This document shows, one piece after another, positions 8,746-16,901 of a DNA stretch of 64,000 nt. This DNA comes from Sphingobacterium faecium (lineage in GTDB: Bacteria; Bacteroidota; Bacteroidia; Sphingobacteriales; Sphingobacteriaceae). Position 1 is the stretch's first letter. Each line of letters opens with the position of its first letter. A program made the position numbers and the translations under genes. The stretch is from positions 1-64,000 of the forward strand of contig NZ_QBKH01000004.1 in the NCBI RefSeq assembly GCF_003054045.1. The letters are read 5' to 3'. The notes under the pieces were generated by a model. It was not told the DNA's origin and searched no databases. It saw only the letters and a program-made list of their open reading frames with translations.

Positions 8746-9732
8746 TCCTAATGGGAGTTCAATTGCTTCACGTGGAACGAAATTTCCATTTTCATCCGTA
8801 ATAAAGCTCATGGGTTCATCTGGGTTCTTAATGATTTCAAATAAAAGAAATCCCCAAGGTTTCCAAAAATTCTCTAATACTTGTCCATAAACCTTTACCT
8901 GCCAATGATCGAAGATTGGTTTCATCGACATATCGGCCAAGGGCATCGGTTCGACATAAATCATCTTTGGTGTATTCAAATAGGTATATTCGGGAAGGCG
9001 ATTAAATAAATAAACAGAATAAAAATAGCGCGCTGCCAGTTCTTCAAATTGAATGGGATGCAATGTTTGATTATCGACCAATCTTAATACATCTTCGTGA
9101 TAGATATTATTGGTCGCATTGTCTTGCAAACATGCCACGATTCCAAAATCCTTCATTCTCAACGAGAATATCAAGGTGTTGATTTCATCGCGATAATTGA
9201 AGGTCTCTGGCGGATTGTCGACTTTGCTGATGAAGATCGAAAATGGATATGTTCCTTCAAATTCCATGGGTTGCAATAGCGATTGCAACATGGCATGTAG
9301 GTTTTTGAATTTTTGAGCTAGAACTTGTGAAAAATTCATTTCCTCTCCCGTCAAGGTTTGTTGACGAATACCGGTTTGAATTTCATTGAAAACTACGCCG
9401 TACAATATTTTAGACATCCACTGAAATAAGGTGATTTGAGGTAATGCACGCACGGCATCGTAGCCTGCTGCAAAAGCACGCTCTACTTCAGATTCCATTT
9501 TTTCAATAGCTAATGCGGCATCTACTGAACAAGGAAGCTTTAAACTTTTATAAGTAACGATGGATTCGTCCAACATCTTAAAAGGTTTTTCCTCGAGATC
9601 AAAAGCACGCATCATCCATACGGGGAAAACCTGAATTTGTTCGTCTAAAGAGGAAAGCTCCTGCCCTGTCAAAAAACAGGTTTTATTATCAAACTTAAAT
9701 GTTTTAAATGGATTGTATAGTGATGTTGACAT
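8743..9732 (-). CDS. Conserved-looking protein of unknown function
   Basis: This 329-residue soluble protein has no signal peptide and no family I recognise. The N-terminus has FDNKTCFLTGQEL, which faintly resembles the start of an HNH or zinc-ribbon segment but lacks the second Cys pair. The rest is mixed helical with many aromatic residues (FENFWKPWGFLLFEI-like stretch near the C-terminus). Its composition and codon use match its neighbours, so it is a real gene. It is monocistronic, with a -7 box just upstream on the minus strand and a shared terminator at its end. No function is proposed. Confidence 0.75.
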   Translation of the reverse strand: MSTSLYNPFKTFKFDNKTCFLTGQELSSLDEQIQVFPVWMMRAFDLEEKPFKMLDESIVTYKSLKLPCSVDAALAIEKMESEVERAFAAGYDAVRALPQITLFQWMSKILYGVVFNEIQTGIRQQTLTGEEMNFSQVLAQKFKNLHAMLQSLLQPMEFEGTYPFSIFISKVDNPPETFNYRDEINTLIFSLRMKDFGIVACLQDNATNNIYHEDVLRLVDNQTLHPIQFEELAARYFYSVYLFNRLPEYTYLNTPKMIYVEPMPLADMSMKPIFDHWQVKVYGQVLENFWKPWGFLLFEIIKNPDEPMSFITDENGNFVPREAIELPLG

Positions 9733-9740
9733 ATAGTGGA

Positions 9741-9748
9741 CAAAGGTA
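9741..9748 (-). promoter_or_regulatory. -7 box TACCTTTG
   Basis: On the minus strand this reads TACCTTTG, ending 9 nt before the ATG at 9732. The leader would be only a few nucleotides. Confidence 0.5.
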
Positions 9749-9782
9749 CAGGTTTTATAAAAAGTTAAGTCATCACAAAATA

Positions 9783-9812
9783 AAAATTCAAATTCTGAGA
9801 AAATGATTTGAT
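9783..9812 (-). terminator. Weak terminator after topB
   Basis: A 6-bp stem (9788-9793 with 9806-9811) is followed on the minus strand by a T-rich tract. It is short and only weakly supported. Confidence 0.35.
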
Positions 9813-9822
9813 ATAAATTGAC

Positions 9823-11934
9823 CTACTGTATTCCTACTTTGAAATTTTCAAAGATTAAGGTTCCTTCAACAGTATTTCCTTCTTTGGTCTTAATGCCTTT
9901 TAATGTTGATGTTTTACCTTTTTCAAGTAGATTTTTCATCTCCTTTTCTTCCAATAAAACACCATTTAACGTACGCCATATTTTAAAATCACAGCCTCTA
10001 GCATAATGGTCACATTGCGCGACTTTGTCAAATAATTGAATTTGTCCTGCTGCACATTTTGGACATTTTATCTTTCCTTTTTGCAGGGGCTTGATCTCTT
10101 CATGTGCGATAGAGATGCGCAGTTGGAGTAATTCTTTTGTGATGCGTTCGGTATAGTCTTTTATATGCTTCATAAAGACTTCGTATGAAACCTTATTAGC
10201 ACGCATTTCTTCTAATTTCTGTTCCCATTTACCTGTTAAGGTTACTTTGGCAATGGAACGATCTTTGACCAAATTGTAAACGGTCAATCCCTTATCTGTG
10301 GGGATGAGTTTCTTTTTATCGCGTTTAATGTAGTCTCTTTGAAATAAGGTTTCGATTGTTGCTGCACGTGTAGCTGGTGTACCCAATCCACAATCTTTCA
10401 TGGCTTGACGCATCTCATCGTCATCAATTTCTTTACCTGAAGTTTCCATTGCTTTTAGCAACGATGCTTCCGTATGTATGGGTTTTGCTTTGGTAAATCT
10501 TTCGGATAATTCCAGCGATAAGATTTCCAATAGCTCATTGGCTATCAATTTGGGCAATTGCGCGTTTTCATTATCTTGATCTTCGGTATTTTTATCTTCG
10601 TCCGGCAATTCAACCTGATCTGCGGAGAGTCTCCATCCGTACTGCTTGATTACGGTTCCTTTTGCAATCAATTCGACCCCTGCTGCGTTGATCACAACTG
10701 TGGTAATATCTTTTAAGCATACATCAGAAAAACTTTCAACCATACGCTTAGCGATCATATTGTAGATATTCCGCTGTTCTTGTAATAAAGCTCCTGGTTT
10801 TTCATCTGTTACCAAAAGGGCATGGTGATCGGTTACTTTCTTTTCATCTACGGATCTTTTATTCAACTTTGCTCCAATAAGATTTCGAGAAATGGTTGCT
10901 ATACCTTCTTCTGCTGTATCGGCTAAATGCTGGAATAATTCTTCAATCTGTTCGAACACATCTTCTCCTATATAACGTGATCCAGTACGTGGATAAGTAA
11001 TTACTTTTTTCTCATAAAGTGCCTGTGCTATATTCAAAGTTTGATCTGCAGAATATCCATACTTTTTATTGGCGTCCTGCTGTAAGGATGTTAAATCAAA
11101 TAGTAACGGTGGTTGTTCTTTGGTTTCTTTTGCTTCAACTTTAGTTACTAAGGCTTCTGACCCAACTGTAATTTTAGCAATCGCTTCTTCTGCTAGCTCT
11201 TTTTTATCTATTTTTTCGGAAGTGGCTTTGAACTTGATATTCTCTTTTTCAAAGCCAGCTTGAATTTTATAAAATGTTTGAGGTTTAAAATCTTTATTTT
11301 CTAGATAGCGGGAACAGATCATGGCCAATGTCGGCGTCTGAACTCGACCTAGAGAAAGTAAGCCGCGATTTCCGGCAGCAAGCGTGATAGCCTGAGTGGC
11401 ATTGATACCAATAAGCCAATCTGATTCTGAACGGGAACGCGCCGACATATACAAACTATCATATTCTGTTCCTTCCTTCAGATTTGCGAACCCTTCTTTA
11501 ATTGCTTTATCCGTCTGCGAGGAAATCCATAAGCGCTTAAAGGGAACTGTTGCTCCGAGGTAATAGTAAATATTCCGGAAAATCAATTCTCCTTCTCGTC
11601 CAGCATCGGTTGCTACGATCACTTCTTCTGCTTTATCTAACAAATATTTAATGATATTCAGCTGTTTTAATGCACCGGCATCATCGATTTGCTTACCATC
11701 GCGTTTTAGCTTTTTAGATTCCAATTTAAATTCTGTTGGAATAATAGGTAGGTTAGCGATTGACCAATTATGAAATCCATAGGCTTGTGGTGTGCATAAT
11801 TGCACCAGATGTCCAAAAGCATAGGTGAAAGCATAACCATTTCCTGAAATATAACCATCATTGGTTTCTTTTGCTCCCATAACTCGGGCCAAATCTCGTG
11901 CAACGGATGGTTTTTCGGCAATAACGACTTTCAT
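9823..11934 (-). CDS. topB: DNA topoisomerase III (type IA)
   Basis: This complete 703-residue type IA topoisomerase relaxes negatively supercoiled DNA and decatenates single-stranded junctions. The TOPRIM domain starts with VIAEKPSVARDLA and continues with ATDAGREGELIFR, which carries the acidic metal-binding residues. The catalytic Tyr is Tyr314 in VITYPRTGSRYI. A C-terminal zinc-ribbon-like segment has CPKC and CDHYARGC, followed by a Topo_C-type repeat. The length fits Bacteroidota TopB. It lies 83 nt downstream of dgt, which has its own terminator between, so co-transcription is only partial at most. Confidence 0.95.
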   Translation of the reverse strand: MKVVIAEKPSVARDLARVMGAKETNDGYISGNGYAFTYAFGHLVQLCTPQAYGFHNWSIANLPIIPTEFKLESKKLKRDGKQIDDAGALKQLNIIKYLLDKAEEVIVATDAGREGELIFRNIYYYLGATVPFKRLWISSQTDKAIKEGFANLKEGTEYDSLYMSARSRSESDWLIGINATQAITLAAGNRGLLSLGRVQTPTLAMICSRYLENKDFKPQTFYKIQAGFEKENIKFKATSEKIDKKELAEEAIAKITVGSEALVTKVEAKETKEQPPLLFDLTSLQQDANKKYGYSADQTLNIAQALYEKKVITYPRTGSRYIGEDVFEQIEELFQHLADTAEEGIATISRNLIGAKLNKRSVDEKKVTDHHALLVTDEKPGALLQEQRNIYNMIAKRMVESFSDVCLKDITTVVINAAGVELIAKGTVIKQYGWRLSADQVELPDEDKNTEDQDNENAQLPKLIANELLEILSLELSERFTKAKPIHTEASLLKAMETSGKEIDDDEMRQAMKDCGLGTPATRAATIETLFQRDYIKRDKKKLIPTDKGLTVYNLVKDRSIAKVTLTGKWEQKLEEMRANKVSYEVFMKHIKDYTERITKELLQLRISIAHEEIKPLQKGKIKCPKCAAGQIQLFDKVAQCDHYARGCDFKIWRTLNGVLLEEKEMKNLLEKGKTSTLKGIKTKEGNTVEGTLIFENFKVGIQ

Positions 11935-11947
11935 ATTTTATGTTTAG

Positions 11948-11986
11948 ATAAAAAACAAGATTGCAAAAACAGATGTTTTTACAATC
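11948..11986 (-). terminator. Intrinsic terminator downstream of dgt
   Basis: Arms 11975-11986 and 11959-11970 form a 12-bp stem (one G-U in the RNA) with a 4-nt loop, followed on the minus strand by TTGTTTTTTAT. It sits between dgt and topB. Confidence 0.7.
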
Positions 11987-12017
11987 CTGCTATTTTTAAT
12001 ATTGTATTGTATTAAGC

Positions 12018-13364
12018 TTAGTCTATGGAAGGAATAATGATTCCTGTTATCTTACGATATAAATCTATCGCATAGACATCTGTCATTCCTGACACAAAAT
12101 CCAAAACGGATCTAATTTTAGAATAAGAATCCTCTTGGTCTGTATAAAATTGATGAGGGATTAGTGCGACTAATTTTTCATCATAACTGTTTTTATTTTT
12201 TTTGAGATAAGCTGGAACAAATTCAGACAACAAAGCATTCATGACTTTATAACCTGCGACCTCAATCTGTACCACTGTAGGCGCATTGTAAATCTTCGCT
12301 ACTGATATTTTATTAATCTTTTTAAGATGTGCTACAACTTCTGCATCTAAAGCATCCATCAAGGCACTAGGAAAAGTTCCTTTTAATAATTGATCTTGCT
12401 CATTATAAAATACTTCAACACATGCTCTGGTTAAAGTATTGATTGCTTTTGCTCTCAAAAGCGCTACTCGGCTAGCGGTGTCGTAAAGCGAATCCAAACG
12501 AGCTCTTAGATCTTCTCCTCCACAAAGGGGGAGTAATAAATCTTCGACCTCGGGATATGATAATATTTTCAAATGATGTGCATCTTCCAGATCAATGATA
12601 TTATAACAAATATCATCTGCAGCCTCTACCAAATAGACTAAAGGATGGCGTAAGTAGCCTTTGGTATTGGTAGGATCTTCCAATAATCCTAACTCTGCTG
12701 CTATCGTTTCAAATGTTTCCCGTTCGGATGCAAAGTAGCCATATTTTTTACGATGATGATTTTTTTTAATGTGTCCATCAATCGCAGCGCATGGATATTT
12801 CACAATAGATGCTAATGAGGTATATGTTAAAGCGAATCCTTTATCATCTTTGCCATTAAAAGGATGGGTCAATATCCGCAATGCATTGGCATTACCTTCG
12901 AAGTGTGTCAAATCTGCCCACTCTTCTTTGGTTACTTGCTCTTGGTACTTACGACCGTCCCCCTCTGTAAAATAAGTTGAAATAGCCGCTTCTCCCGAGT
13001 GTCCAAATGCGGGGTTGCCCAAATCATGTGAGAGACATGCTGCAGAGACCATATTTCCGACTTCTTGAAGGTAGGGATAGTGTTCATCGATTTCAGGATT
13101 TGCATCTTTCATCTTGGTATAGAACAGACGCCCCAGAGATCGACCGACACTGGCTACTTCTAAACTATGGGTCAATCTATTGTGTACAAATACAGCACCT
13201 GGCAATGGAAACACTTGTGTTTTATTCTGCAATCTTCTAAAGGGGGAAGAAAAAATCAATCTATCGTAATCACGTTGAAATTCTGACCGTGCTATTAAAT
13301 GACTATCGCTAACACGATGCTCATAACCCCAACGTTTTGCGGATAGTAATTGTTTCCAATTCAT
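12018..13364 (-). CDS. dgt: Deoxyguanosinetriphosphate triphosphohydrolase-like HD protein
   Basis: This 448-residue HD-domain dNTP triphosphohydrolase releases tripolyphosphate from dGTP or other dNTPs, limiting nucleotide pools. The N-terminal RRLQNKTQVFP and HNRLTHSLEVA are followed by the HD motif in SHDLGNPAFGHSGE, the family hallmark; metal ligands are these His and Asp residues and a later Asp. I chose the ATG at 13364 (MNWKQLLSAKRWG). The upstream in-frame ATG at 13397 abuts a TATATTTG -7 box (13394-13387), so transcripts from that box could not include it, and the ATG at 13382 would lie at or next to the transcription start. Confidence 0.88.
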   Translation of the reverse strand: MNWKQLLSAKRWGYEHRVSDSHLIARSEFQRDYDRLIFSSPFRRLQNKTQVFPLPGAVFVHNRLTHSLEVASVGRSLGRLFYTKMKDANPEIDEHYPYLQEVGNMVSAACLSHDLGNPAFGHSGEAAISTYFTEGDGRKYQEQVTKEEWADLTHFEGNANALRILTHPFNGKDDKGFALTYTSLASIVKYPCAAIDGHIKKNHHRKKYGYFASERETFETIAAELGLLEDPTNTKGYLRHPLVYLVEAADDICYNIIDLEDAHHLKILSYPEVEDLLLPLCGGEDLRARLDSLYDTASRVALLRAKAINTLTRACVEVFYNEQDQLLKGTFPSALMDALDAEVVAHLKKINKISVAKIYNAPTVVQIEVAGYKVMNALLSEFVPAYLKKNKNSYDEKLVALIPHQFYTDQEDSYSKIRSVLDFVSGMTDVYAIDLYRKITGIIIPSID

Positions 13365-13386
13365 ACTTGTATTTACAGACATATTG

Positions 13387-13394
13387 CAAATATA
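13387..13394 (-). promoter_or_regulatory. -7 box TATATTTG upstream of dgt
   Basis: This is an exact TAnnTTTG match on the minus strand. The implied transcription start is near 13381, giving a leader of about 17 nt to the ATG at 13364. This decides the start call for dgt. Confidence 0.6.
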
Positions 13395-13482
13395 CATTTT
13401 TTGATTTTCTAAGTGCTGTGGGTTTTTGCAAATTGATTTTTTATAAATAACAAGAATCGTTTTTTAAAAAGTTAATAATCTT

Positions 13483-13490
13483 TATCTTTA
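13483..13490 (+). promoter_or_regulatory. Possible -7 box TATCTTTA for galM
   Basis: This matches the -7 consensus except for the final base and lies 27 nt upstream of the galM ATG. No good -33 TTG was seen. Confidence 0.3.
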
Positions 13491-13517
13491 ACAAGGAATC
13501 TAAAAAAAATCACCATC

Positions 13518-14576
13518 ATGAGTCATTATCATTTGCCTTCAATCCATAATTTCACCAGTACTTTAGACGAAAAACACACACACCTTATTGTTTTGAAAAA
13601 CACAAGGGGCATGCAGGTTGCTTTGAGCGATTATGGTGCTCGAATTGTCAGTATTCTTGTTCCTGACAACACAGGAAAACTCAGGGATGTTGCTTTGGGA
13701 TTTAGCAATATAGGACTTTACTATCGAGCAGACGAACAGTTTCACGGCGTGACAGCTGGTCGATTTGCAAATCGGATCGCTCATGGAAAGTTTGAGTTAA
13801 ATGGACACGTATATAACCTTCCTATTAATAATGGGATCAATTGCTTACATGGTGGCCCTAATGGATTTCACACCAAAATATGGGATCGTCGTGTGAGTTA
13901 TGAAGCTCAGGCTGAATTTTACTTAGTTTCAAAAGACGGAGAAGAGGGCTTTCCTGGCAACCTGAACGTATCTGTGACGTATACCTTAACAAATGATAAT
14001 GAAATCATCATAAAATATCGAGCAGACAGTGATCAGGATACGGTGATCAATCTCACGAATCATACTTATTTTAATTTAAATGGTGAAGGTTCGGGTGATA
14101 TATTAAGCCATCAGTTAAAAATAAACGCTGATGCTTACCTTGCTGTAGATGAAAATCAAATTCCGATTGCGACTATTCCTGTTGAAGGAACACCATTCGA
14201 TTTTAAAGAATTTAAATCAATTGCTCAGGATATCATCGCCGATGATGAACAACTGATTGGAGCGAAGGGTTATGATCATTGTTTTATCAACAATAACCCC
14301 ATCTCTAGGGCTTGTGCAACTGCTTATTCACCGAAATCGGGTATCCGCTTAGATGTTTATACGACAGAACCGGGTGTACAATTGTATACCGGTAATTGGA
14401 TGACTGGCAATGATATTGGAAAATCGGGAACAGCTTATCTTCCTTATGCCGGTTTTTGTTTGGAAACACAGCATTTTCCGGATAGTCCAAATCAACCTGA
14501 GTTCCCATCCACATTACTAAAAGCGGGATCAGAATTTACATCCGAGACACATTTCAAATTTTCTATTGAAAAATAA
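13518..14576 (+). CDS. galM: Aldose 1-epimerase (galactose mutarotase)
   Basis: This 352-residue protein of the galactose mutarotase fold interconverts alpha and beta anomers of aldohexoses. Visible family motifs are GVTAGRFANRIAHGKF, NNGINCLHGGPNGFH, the catalytic His in NLTNHTYFNL and the catalytic Glu in CLETQHFPDSPNQP. There is no signal peptide, so it acts in the cytoplasm. It stands alone, convergent with argH, with an inverted repeat between them. The length is normal for the family. Confidence 0.93.
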   Translation: MSHYHLPSIHNFTSTLDEKHTHLIVLKNTRGMQVALSDYGARIVSILVPDNTGKLRDVALGFSNIGLYYRADEQFHGVTAGRFANRIAHGKFELNGHVYNLPINNGINCLHGGPNGFHTKIWDRRVSYEAQAEFYLVSKDGEEGFPGNLNVSVTYTLTNDNEIIIKYRADSDQDTVINLTNHTYFNLNGEGSGDILSHQLKINADAYLAVDENQIPIATIPVEGTPFDFKEFKSIAQDIIADDEQLIGAKGYDHCFINNNPISRACATAYSPKSGIRLDVYTTEPGVQLYTGNWMTGNDIGKSGTAYLPYAGFCLETQHFPDSPNQPEFPSTLLKAGSEFTSETHFKFSIEK

Positions 14577-14584
14577 CATTAATT

Positions 14585-14644
14585 GGTTAGAAAGTTAAAT
14601 GGATAGAAAGTTAGATCACTTTTTAGCTTACTAACTTTCTAACC
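14585..14644. terminator. Inverted repeat between galM and argH
   Basis: GGTTAGAAAGTTA (14585-14597) pairs with TAACTTTCTAACC (14632-14644), a 13-bp stem with a 34-nt loop. A second copy, TAGAAAGTTAG near 14604-14614, can pair with the same right arm and gives a tighter competing hairpin. There is no strong T-tract, so terminator activity is inferred from its place between convergent genes. Confidence 0.5.
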
Positions 14645-14654
14645 GACTAACTGT

Positions 14655-15989
14655 TTACGACTTCACCAACTGGCTTAGAGCATTTTCCACTTTTTCAAAT
14701 CCAAATGCAGATTTTACTTCATCAAACATCCGCTGGATCTGGTCATTACCCAAGTTGCCGATACTTCCTTCGTGGGTATGGTTAACTTCTTTAGATGGTT
14801 GAAACTCGCCAGCATCAATAGCAATTCCAATATTTTTATAGGCTTCACGGAAAGGAACACCTTTGAGCACTTCATTATTGACAACTTCTACAGAGAATAA
14901 ATAATCGTATTTAGGATCATCTAACACATCTTTTCTTACTGATATATGCTCAAGCATAAAAGTTGCTATTTCTAAGCAGTCGTTCAATGACTTGAATGCT
15001 GGAAAAAGATTCTCTTTGAGCAGTTGCAAATCACGATGATACCCTGATGGAAGATTTGTTGTCATCAATGCAATTTCATTGGGCAATGCCTGAATTTTAT
15101 TACAACGAGAACGGATCAATTCGAAAACATCAGGATTCTTTTTATGAGGCATAATACTTGATCCTGTTGTCAAATGTGCAGGAAATGAGATAAAACCAAA
15201 ATTTTGATTGATATATAGCGTTACATCCATCGCAAACTTTGCCAATGTTGCCGCGATAGAACTCATCGCTTGTGCTAAAATACGTTCGGTCTTCCCTCTC
15301 CCCATTTGCGCATAAACGACATTATAATTTAAGTCATCGAATCCTAAAAGGTTGGTAGTCATGGTCCGATTTAGTGGAAAAGAAGAACCATAGCCTGCTG
15401 CGGAACCTAATGGATTTTTATTGCACACCTTCCATGCTGCCTTCATCAATTCTAAATCATCTACTAAGCTTTCGGCATATGCTCCAAACCATAATCCAAA
15501 TGAGGAAGGCATCGCAATCTGCAAATGGGTATATCCAGGAATAAGAACATCTTTATATTGCTCGCTTAGGGAGATCAATTGTTGAAAAAACACCTCTGTG
15601 TTGCCAACCATATTTTGAATTTCGGTTCTGAAATACAATTTTAAATCGACCAGTACTTGATCATTTCTAGAACGTCCTGAATGAATTTTCTTTCCTGCTT
15701 CTCCAATGCGTTGGGTCAACAGCATTTCTACTTGAGAATGGACATCTTCTACAGAATCTTCGATCTCAAATTTTCCAGCACTTATTTCTTGATAGATGTT
15801 TTTCAATTCTTTTTGTACAACAGCAAGATCTTCATCGGTCATCAGTGCGATACTATTTAACATACGAGTATGGGCCAAAGAACCTAAAACGTCTGCTGCT
15901 GCTAATTGTAAATCCATCACGCGATCATTACCTACAGTAAAAGATTCGACAAATGAATCAACATCTATATTTTTTTGCCAGATTTTCAT
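14655..15989 (-). CDS. argH: Argininosuccinate lyase
   Basis: This 444-residue member of the fumarase/aspartase superfamily cleaves argininosuccinate to arginine and fumarate, the last step of arginine synthesis. It has the N-terminal substrate-binding HSGRSRNDQ, the THLQIAMPSSFG stretch, and the signature GSSIMPHKKNPDVFE containing the catalytic Ser loop. It is not linked to argG, argC and the GNAT gene at 50-53 kb. It has its own well-formed promoter with TTG at 16046-16048 and TATTTTTG at 16018-16025, spaced 20 nt. Confidence 0.95.
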   Translation of the reverse strand: MKIWQKNIDVDSFVESFTVGNDRVMDLQLAAADVLGSLAHTRMLNSIALMTDEDLAVVQKELKNIYQEISAGKFEIEDSVEDVHSQVEMLLTQRIGEAGKKIHSGRSRNDQVLVDLKLYFRTEIQNMVGNTEVFFQQLISLSEQYKDVLIPGYTHLQIAMPSSFGLWFGAYAESLVDDLELMKAAWKVCNKNPLGSAAGYGSSFPLNRTMTTNLLGFDDLNYNVVYAQMGRGKTERILAQAMSSIAATLAKFAMDVTLYINQNFGFISFPAHLTTGSSIMPHKKNPDVFELIRSRCNKIQALPNEIALMTTNLPSGYHRDLQLLKENLFPAFKSLNDCLEIATFMLEHISVRKDVLDDPKYDYLFSVEVVNNEVLKGVPFREAYKNIGIAIDAGEFQPSKEVNHTHEGSIGNLGNDQIQRMFDEVKSAFGFEKVENALSQLVKS

Positions 15990-16017
15990 TTTTTCAATAC
16001 GCTATTTATGTGCATGA

Positions 16018-16048
16018 CAAAAATACCATTTGAAAACAAATAAAACAA
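16018..16048 (-). promoter_or_regulatory. Promoter of argH (TTG-N20-TATTTTTG)
   Basis: On the minus strand a -33 TTG (16048-16046) lies 20 nt upstream of a -7 box TATTTTTG (16025-16018). The implied start near 16010 leaves a leader of about 20 nt to the ATG. Confidence 0.65.
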
Positions 16049-16223
16049 TTGATCTTCAGATCATCGTATAGATGGCAATACTTGACGTCTATATTTGTGC
16101 ATTCGATTTTCAGGATCAGTATATCAAAACGTGGAAATAAAAAATAATTTTATGTTAAATGTTTGTTAAAACTCAGCAAACAGCGATAGTGAGTAAGTAA
16201 TTACTTTGTTTTTTGTTTATCCA
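16049..16223. other. Upstream part of the argH-rbfA intergenic region
   Basis: The argH-rbfA spacer is about 510 bp. This part is AT-rich and non-coding. It has one exact plus-strand -7 box (TATATTTG, 16090-16097) without a good -33 element, and a small hairpin with TGTTTG/CAAACA arms around 16163-16186. No protein or known RNA was recognised. Confidence 0.5.
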
Positions 16224-16254
16224 TTGTAGCAACAATTTAATTTTTATATGTTTG
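16224..16254 (+). promoter_or_regulatory. Promoter of candidate small RNA (TTG-N20-TATGTTTG)
   Basis: The -33 TTG at 16224-16226 and the -7 box TATGTTTG at 16247-16254 are exactly 20 nt apart, the same geometry as the argH promoter. No open reading frame follows before the terminator at 16407-16445. Confidence 0.5.
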
Positions 16255-16260
16255 TATCAT

Positions 16261-16445
16261 AAGGGAGAGTGAAAGATAAAAATATACGTTTTAAAGTTAG
16301 CAAACACTTACTTTTAAAACCGCACAAAAACCAAACTATGATAGACCATAAAAGTCTTTAAACTTTAAGAAATTTAACCTTAACTAATTATAAACCAAAA
16401 TTATATAGGCATATCCATCCAAGGTATGCCTTTATTCTTTTTTAT
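16261..16445 (+). ncRNA. Candidate small RNA between argH and rbfA
   Basis: A consensus promoter (16224-16254) and an intrinsic terminator (16407-16445) bracket about 185 nt with no plausible reading frame. Inside is one hairpin formed by GTTTTAAAGT and ACTTTTAAAAC (around 16292-16322). rbfA has its own -7 box after the terminator, so this is not simply the rbfA leader. The conserved cores of RNase P RNA and tmRNA are absent. The existence of the transcript is inferred only from the bracketing signals. Confidence 0.35.
16407..16445 (+). terminator. Orphan intrinsic terminator upstream of rbfA
   Basis: AGGCATA(T)CC (16407-16416) pairs with GGTATGCCT (16423-16431), with one bulged base and a 6-nt loop, followed by TTATTCTTTTTT. 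No plus-strand gene precedes it, which suggests a small RNA or a leader transcript ends here. Confidence 0.65.
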
Positions 16446-16448
16446 ATT

Positions 16449-16456
16449 TATCTTTG
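16449..16456 (+). promoter_or_regulatory. -7 box TATCTTTG of rbfA
   Basis: This is an exact -7 consensus 43 nt upstream of the rbfA ATG, just after the orphan terminator. No TTG is present about 20 nt upstream. Confidence 0.5.
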
Positions 16457-16499
16457 TACCATAATAGTGTGAATTTTCACTAAACAAAAAACTAATACG

Positions 16500-16871
16500 A
16501 TGGGAACAGAAAGTAAAAGACAACAACGTTTTGCTGGAGTATTGCAACAGGACTTGGCCGAATTACTCCAACGTGAAGGCAACAGTTGGGCTCCTGGTGC
16601 ATTTATTACGGTAACACGTGTACGCGTAACACCAGACTTAGCTATAGCGCGAGTATATTTAAGTTTTTTCAATACCAAAACGGCTCCTGAAGATTTAAAA
16701 GCCATTCGCACTAAAACAACAGAGATTCGATACAAATTGGGTTCTAAAATTAAAAATCAGGTTCGTATCGTACCACAATTGGATTTCTTCTTGGATGACA
16801 CCAATGAGTATGTAGAGCATATGGACAAAATATTTGATGAAATCAGCAAAGAAACAAGACAACCAGATTAA
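16500..16871 (+). CDS. rbfA: 30S ribosome-binding factor RbfA
   Basis: This 123-residue single-domain KH-like protein binds immature 30S subunits and helps 16S rRNA processing, notably in the cold. The start SKRQQRFAGVLQQDLAELL and the core ITVTRVRVTPDLAIARVYLSFF match the RbfA family. It also carries RYKLGSKIKNQVRIVPQLDFFLDD, typical of the second half. Length is normal. Its stop codon lies inside the left arm of an intrinsic terminator, and aat follows only 30 nt on, so aat expression would need read-through. Confidence 0.93.
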   Translation: MGTESKRQQRFAGVLQQDLAELLQREGNSWAPGAFITVTRVRVTPDLAIARVYLSFFNTKTAPEDLKAIRTKTTEIRYKLGSKIKNQVRIVPQLDFFLDDTNEYVEHMDKIFDEISKETRQPD

Positions 16872-16887
16872 ACAATCTGGTTTTTTT
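16861..16887 (+). terminator. Terminator overlapping the rbfA stop codon
   Basis: AACCAGATT (16861-16869) and AATCTGGTT (16874-16882) form a perfect 9-bp stem with a 4-nt loop, followed by seven T. The rbfA stop codon TAA begins on the last base of the left arm. Confidence 0.8.
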
Positions 16888-16901
16888 GTCTATTTTTAAA
16901 A

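Noticed and set aside
13365..13397. Longer start of dgt at 13397 or 13382
   Set aside because: The -7 box TATATTTG lies at 13394-13387, so these starts precede or coincide with the transcription start.
16090..16097. TATATTTG as promoter of a longer small RNA
   Set aside because: There is no -33 TTG at a suitable distance; the box at 16247 has a much better one.
16090..16445. RNase P RNA, tmRNA or 6S RNA in the argH-rbfA spacer
   Set aside because: Conserved cores of RNase P RNA and tmRNA are absent, and no 6S-like long bulged stem was seen.
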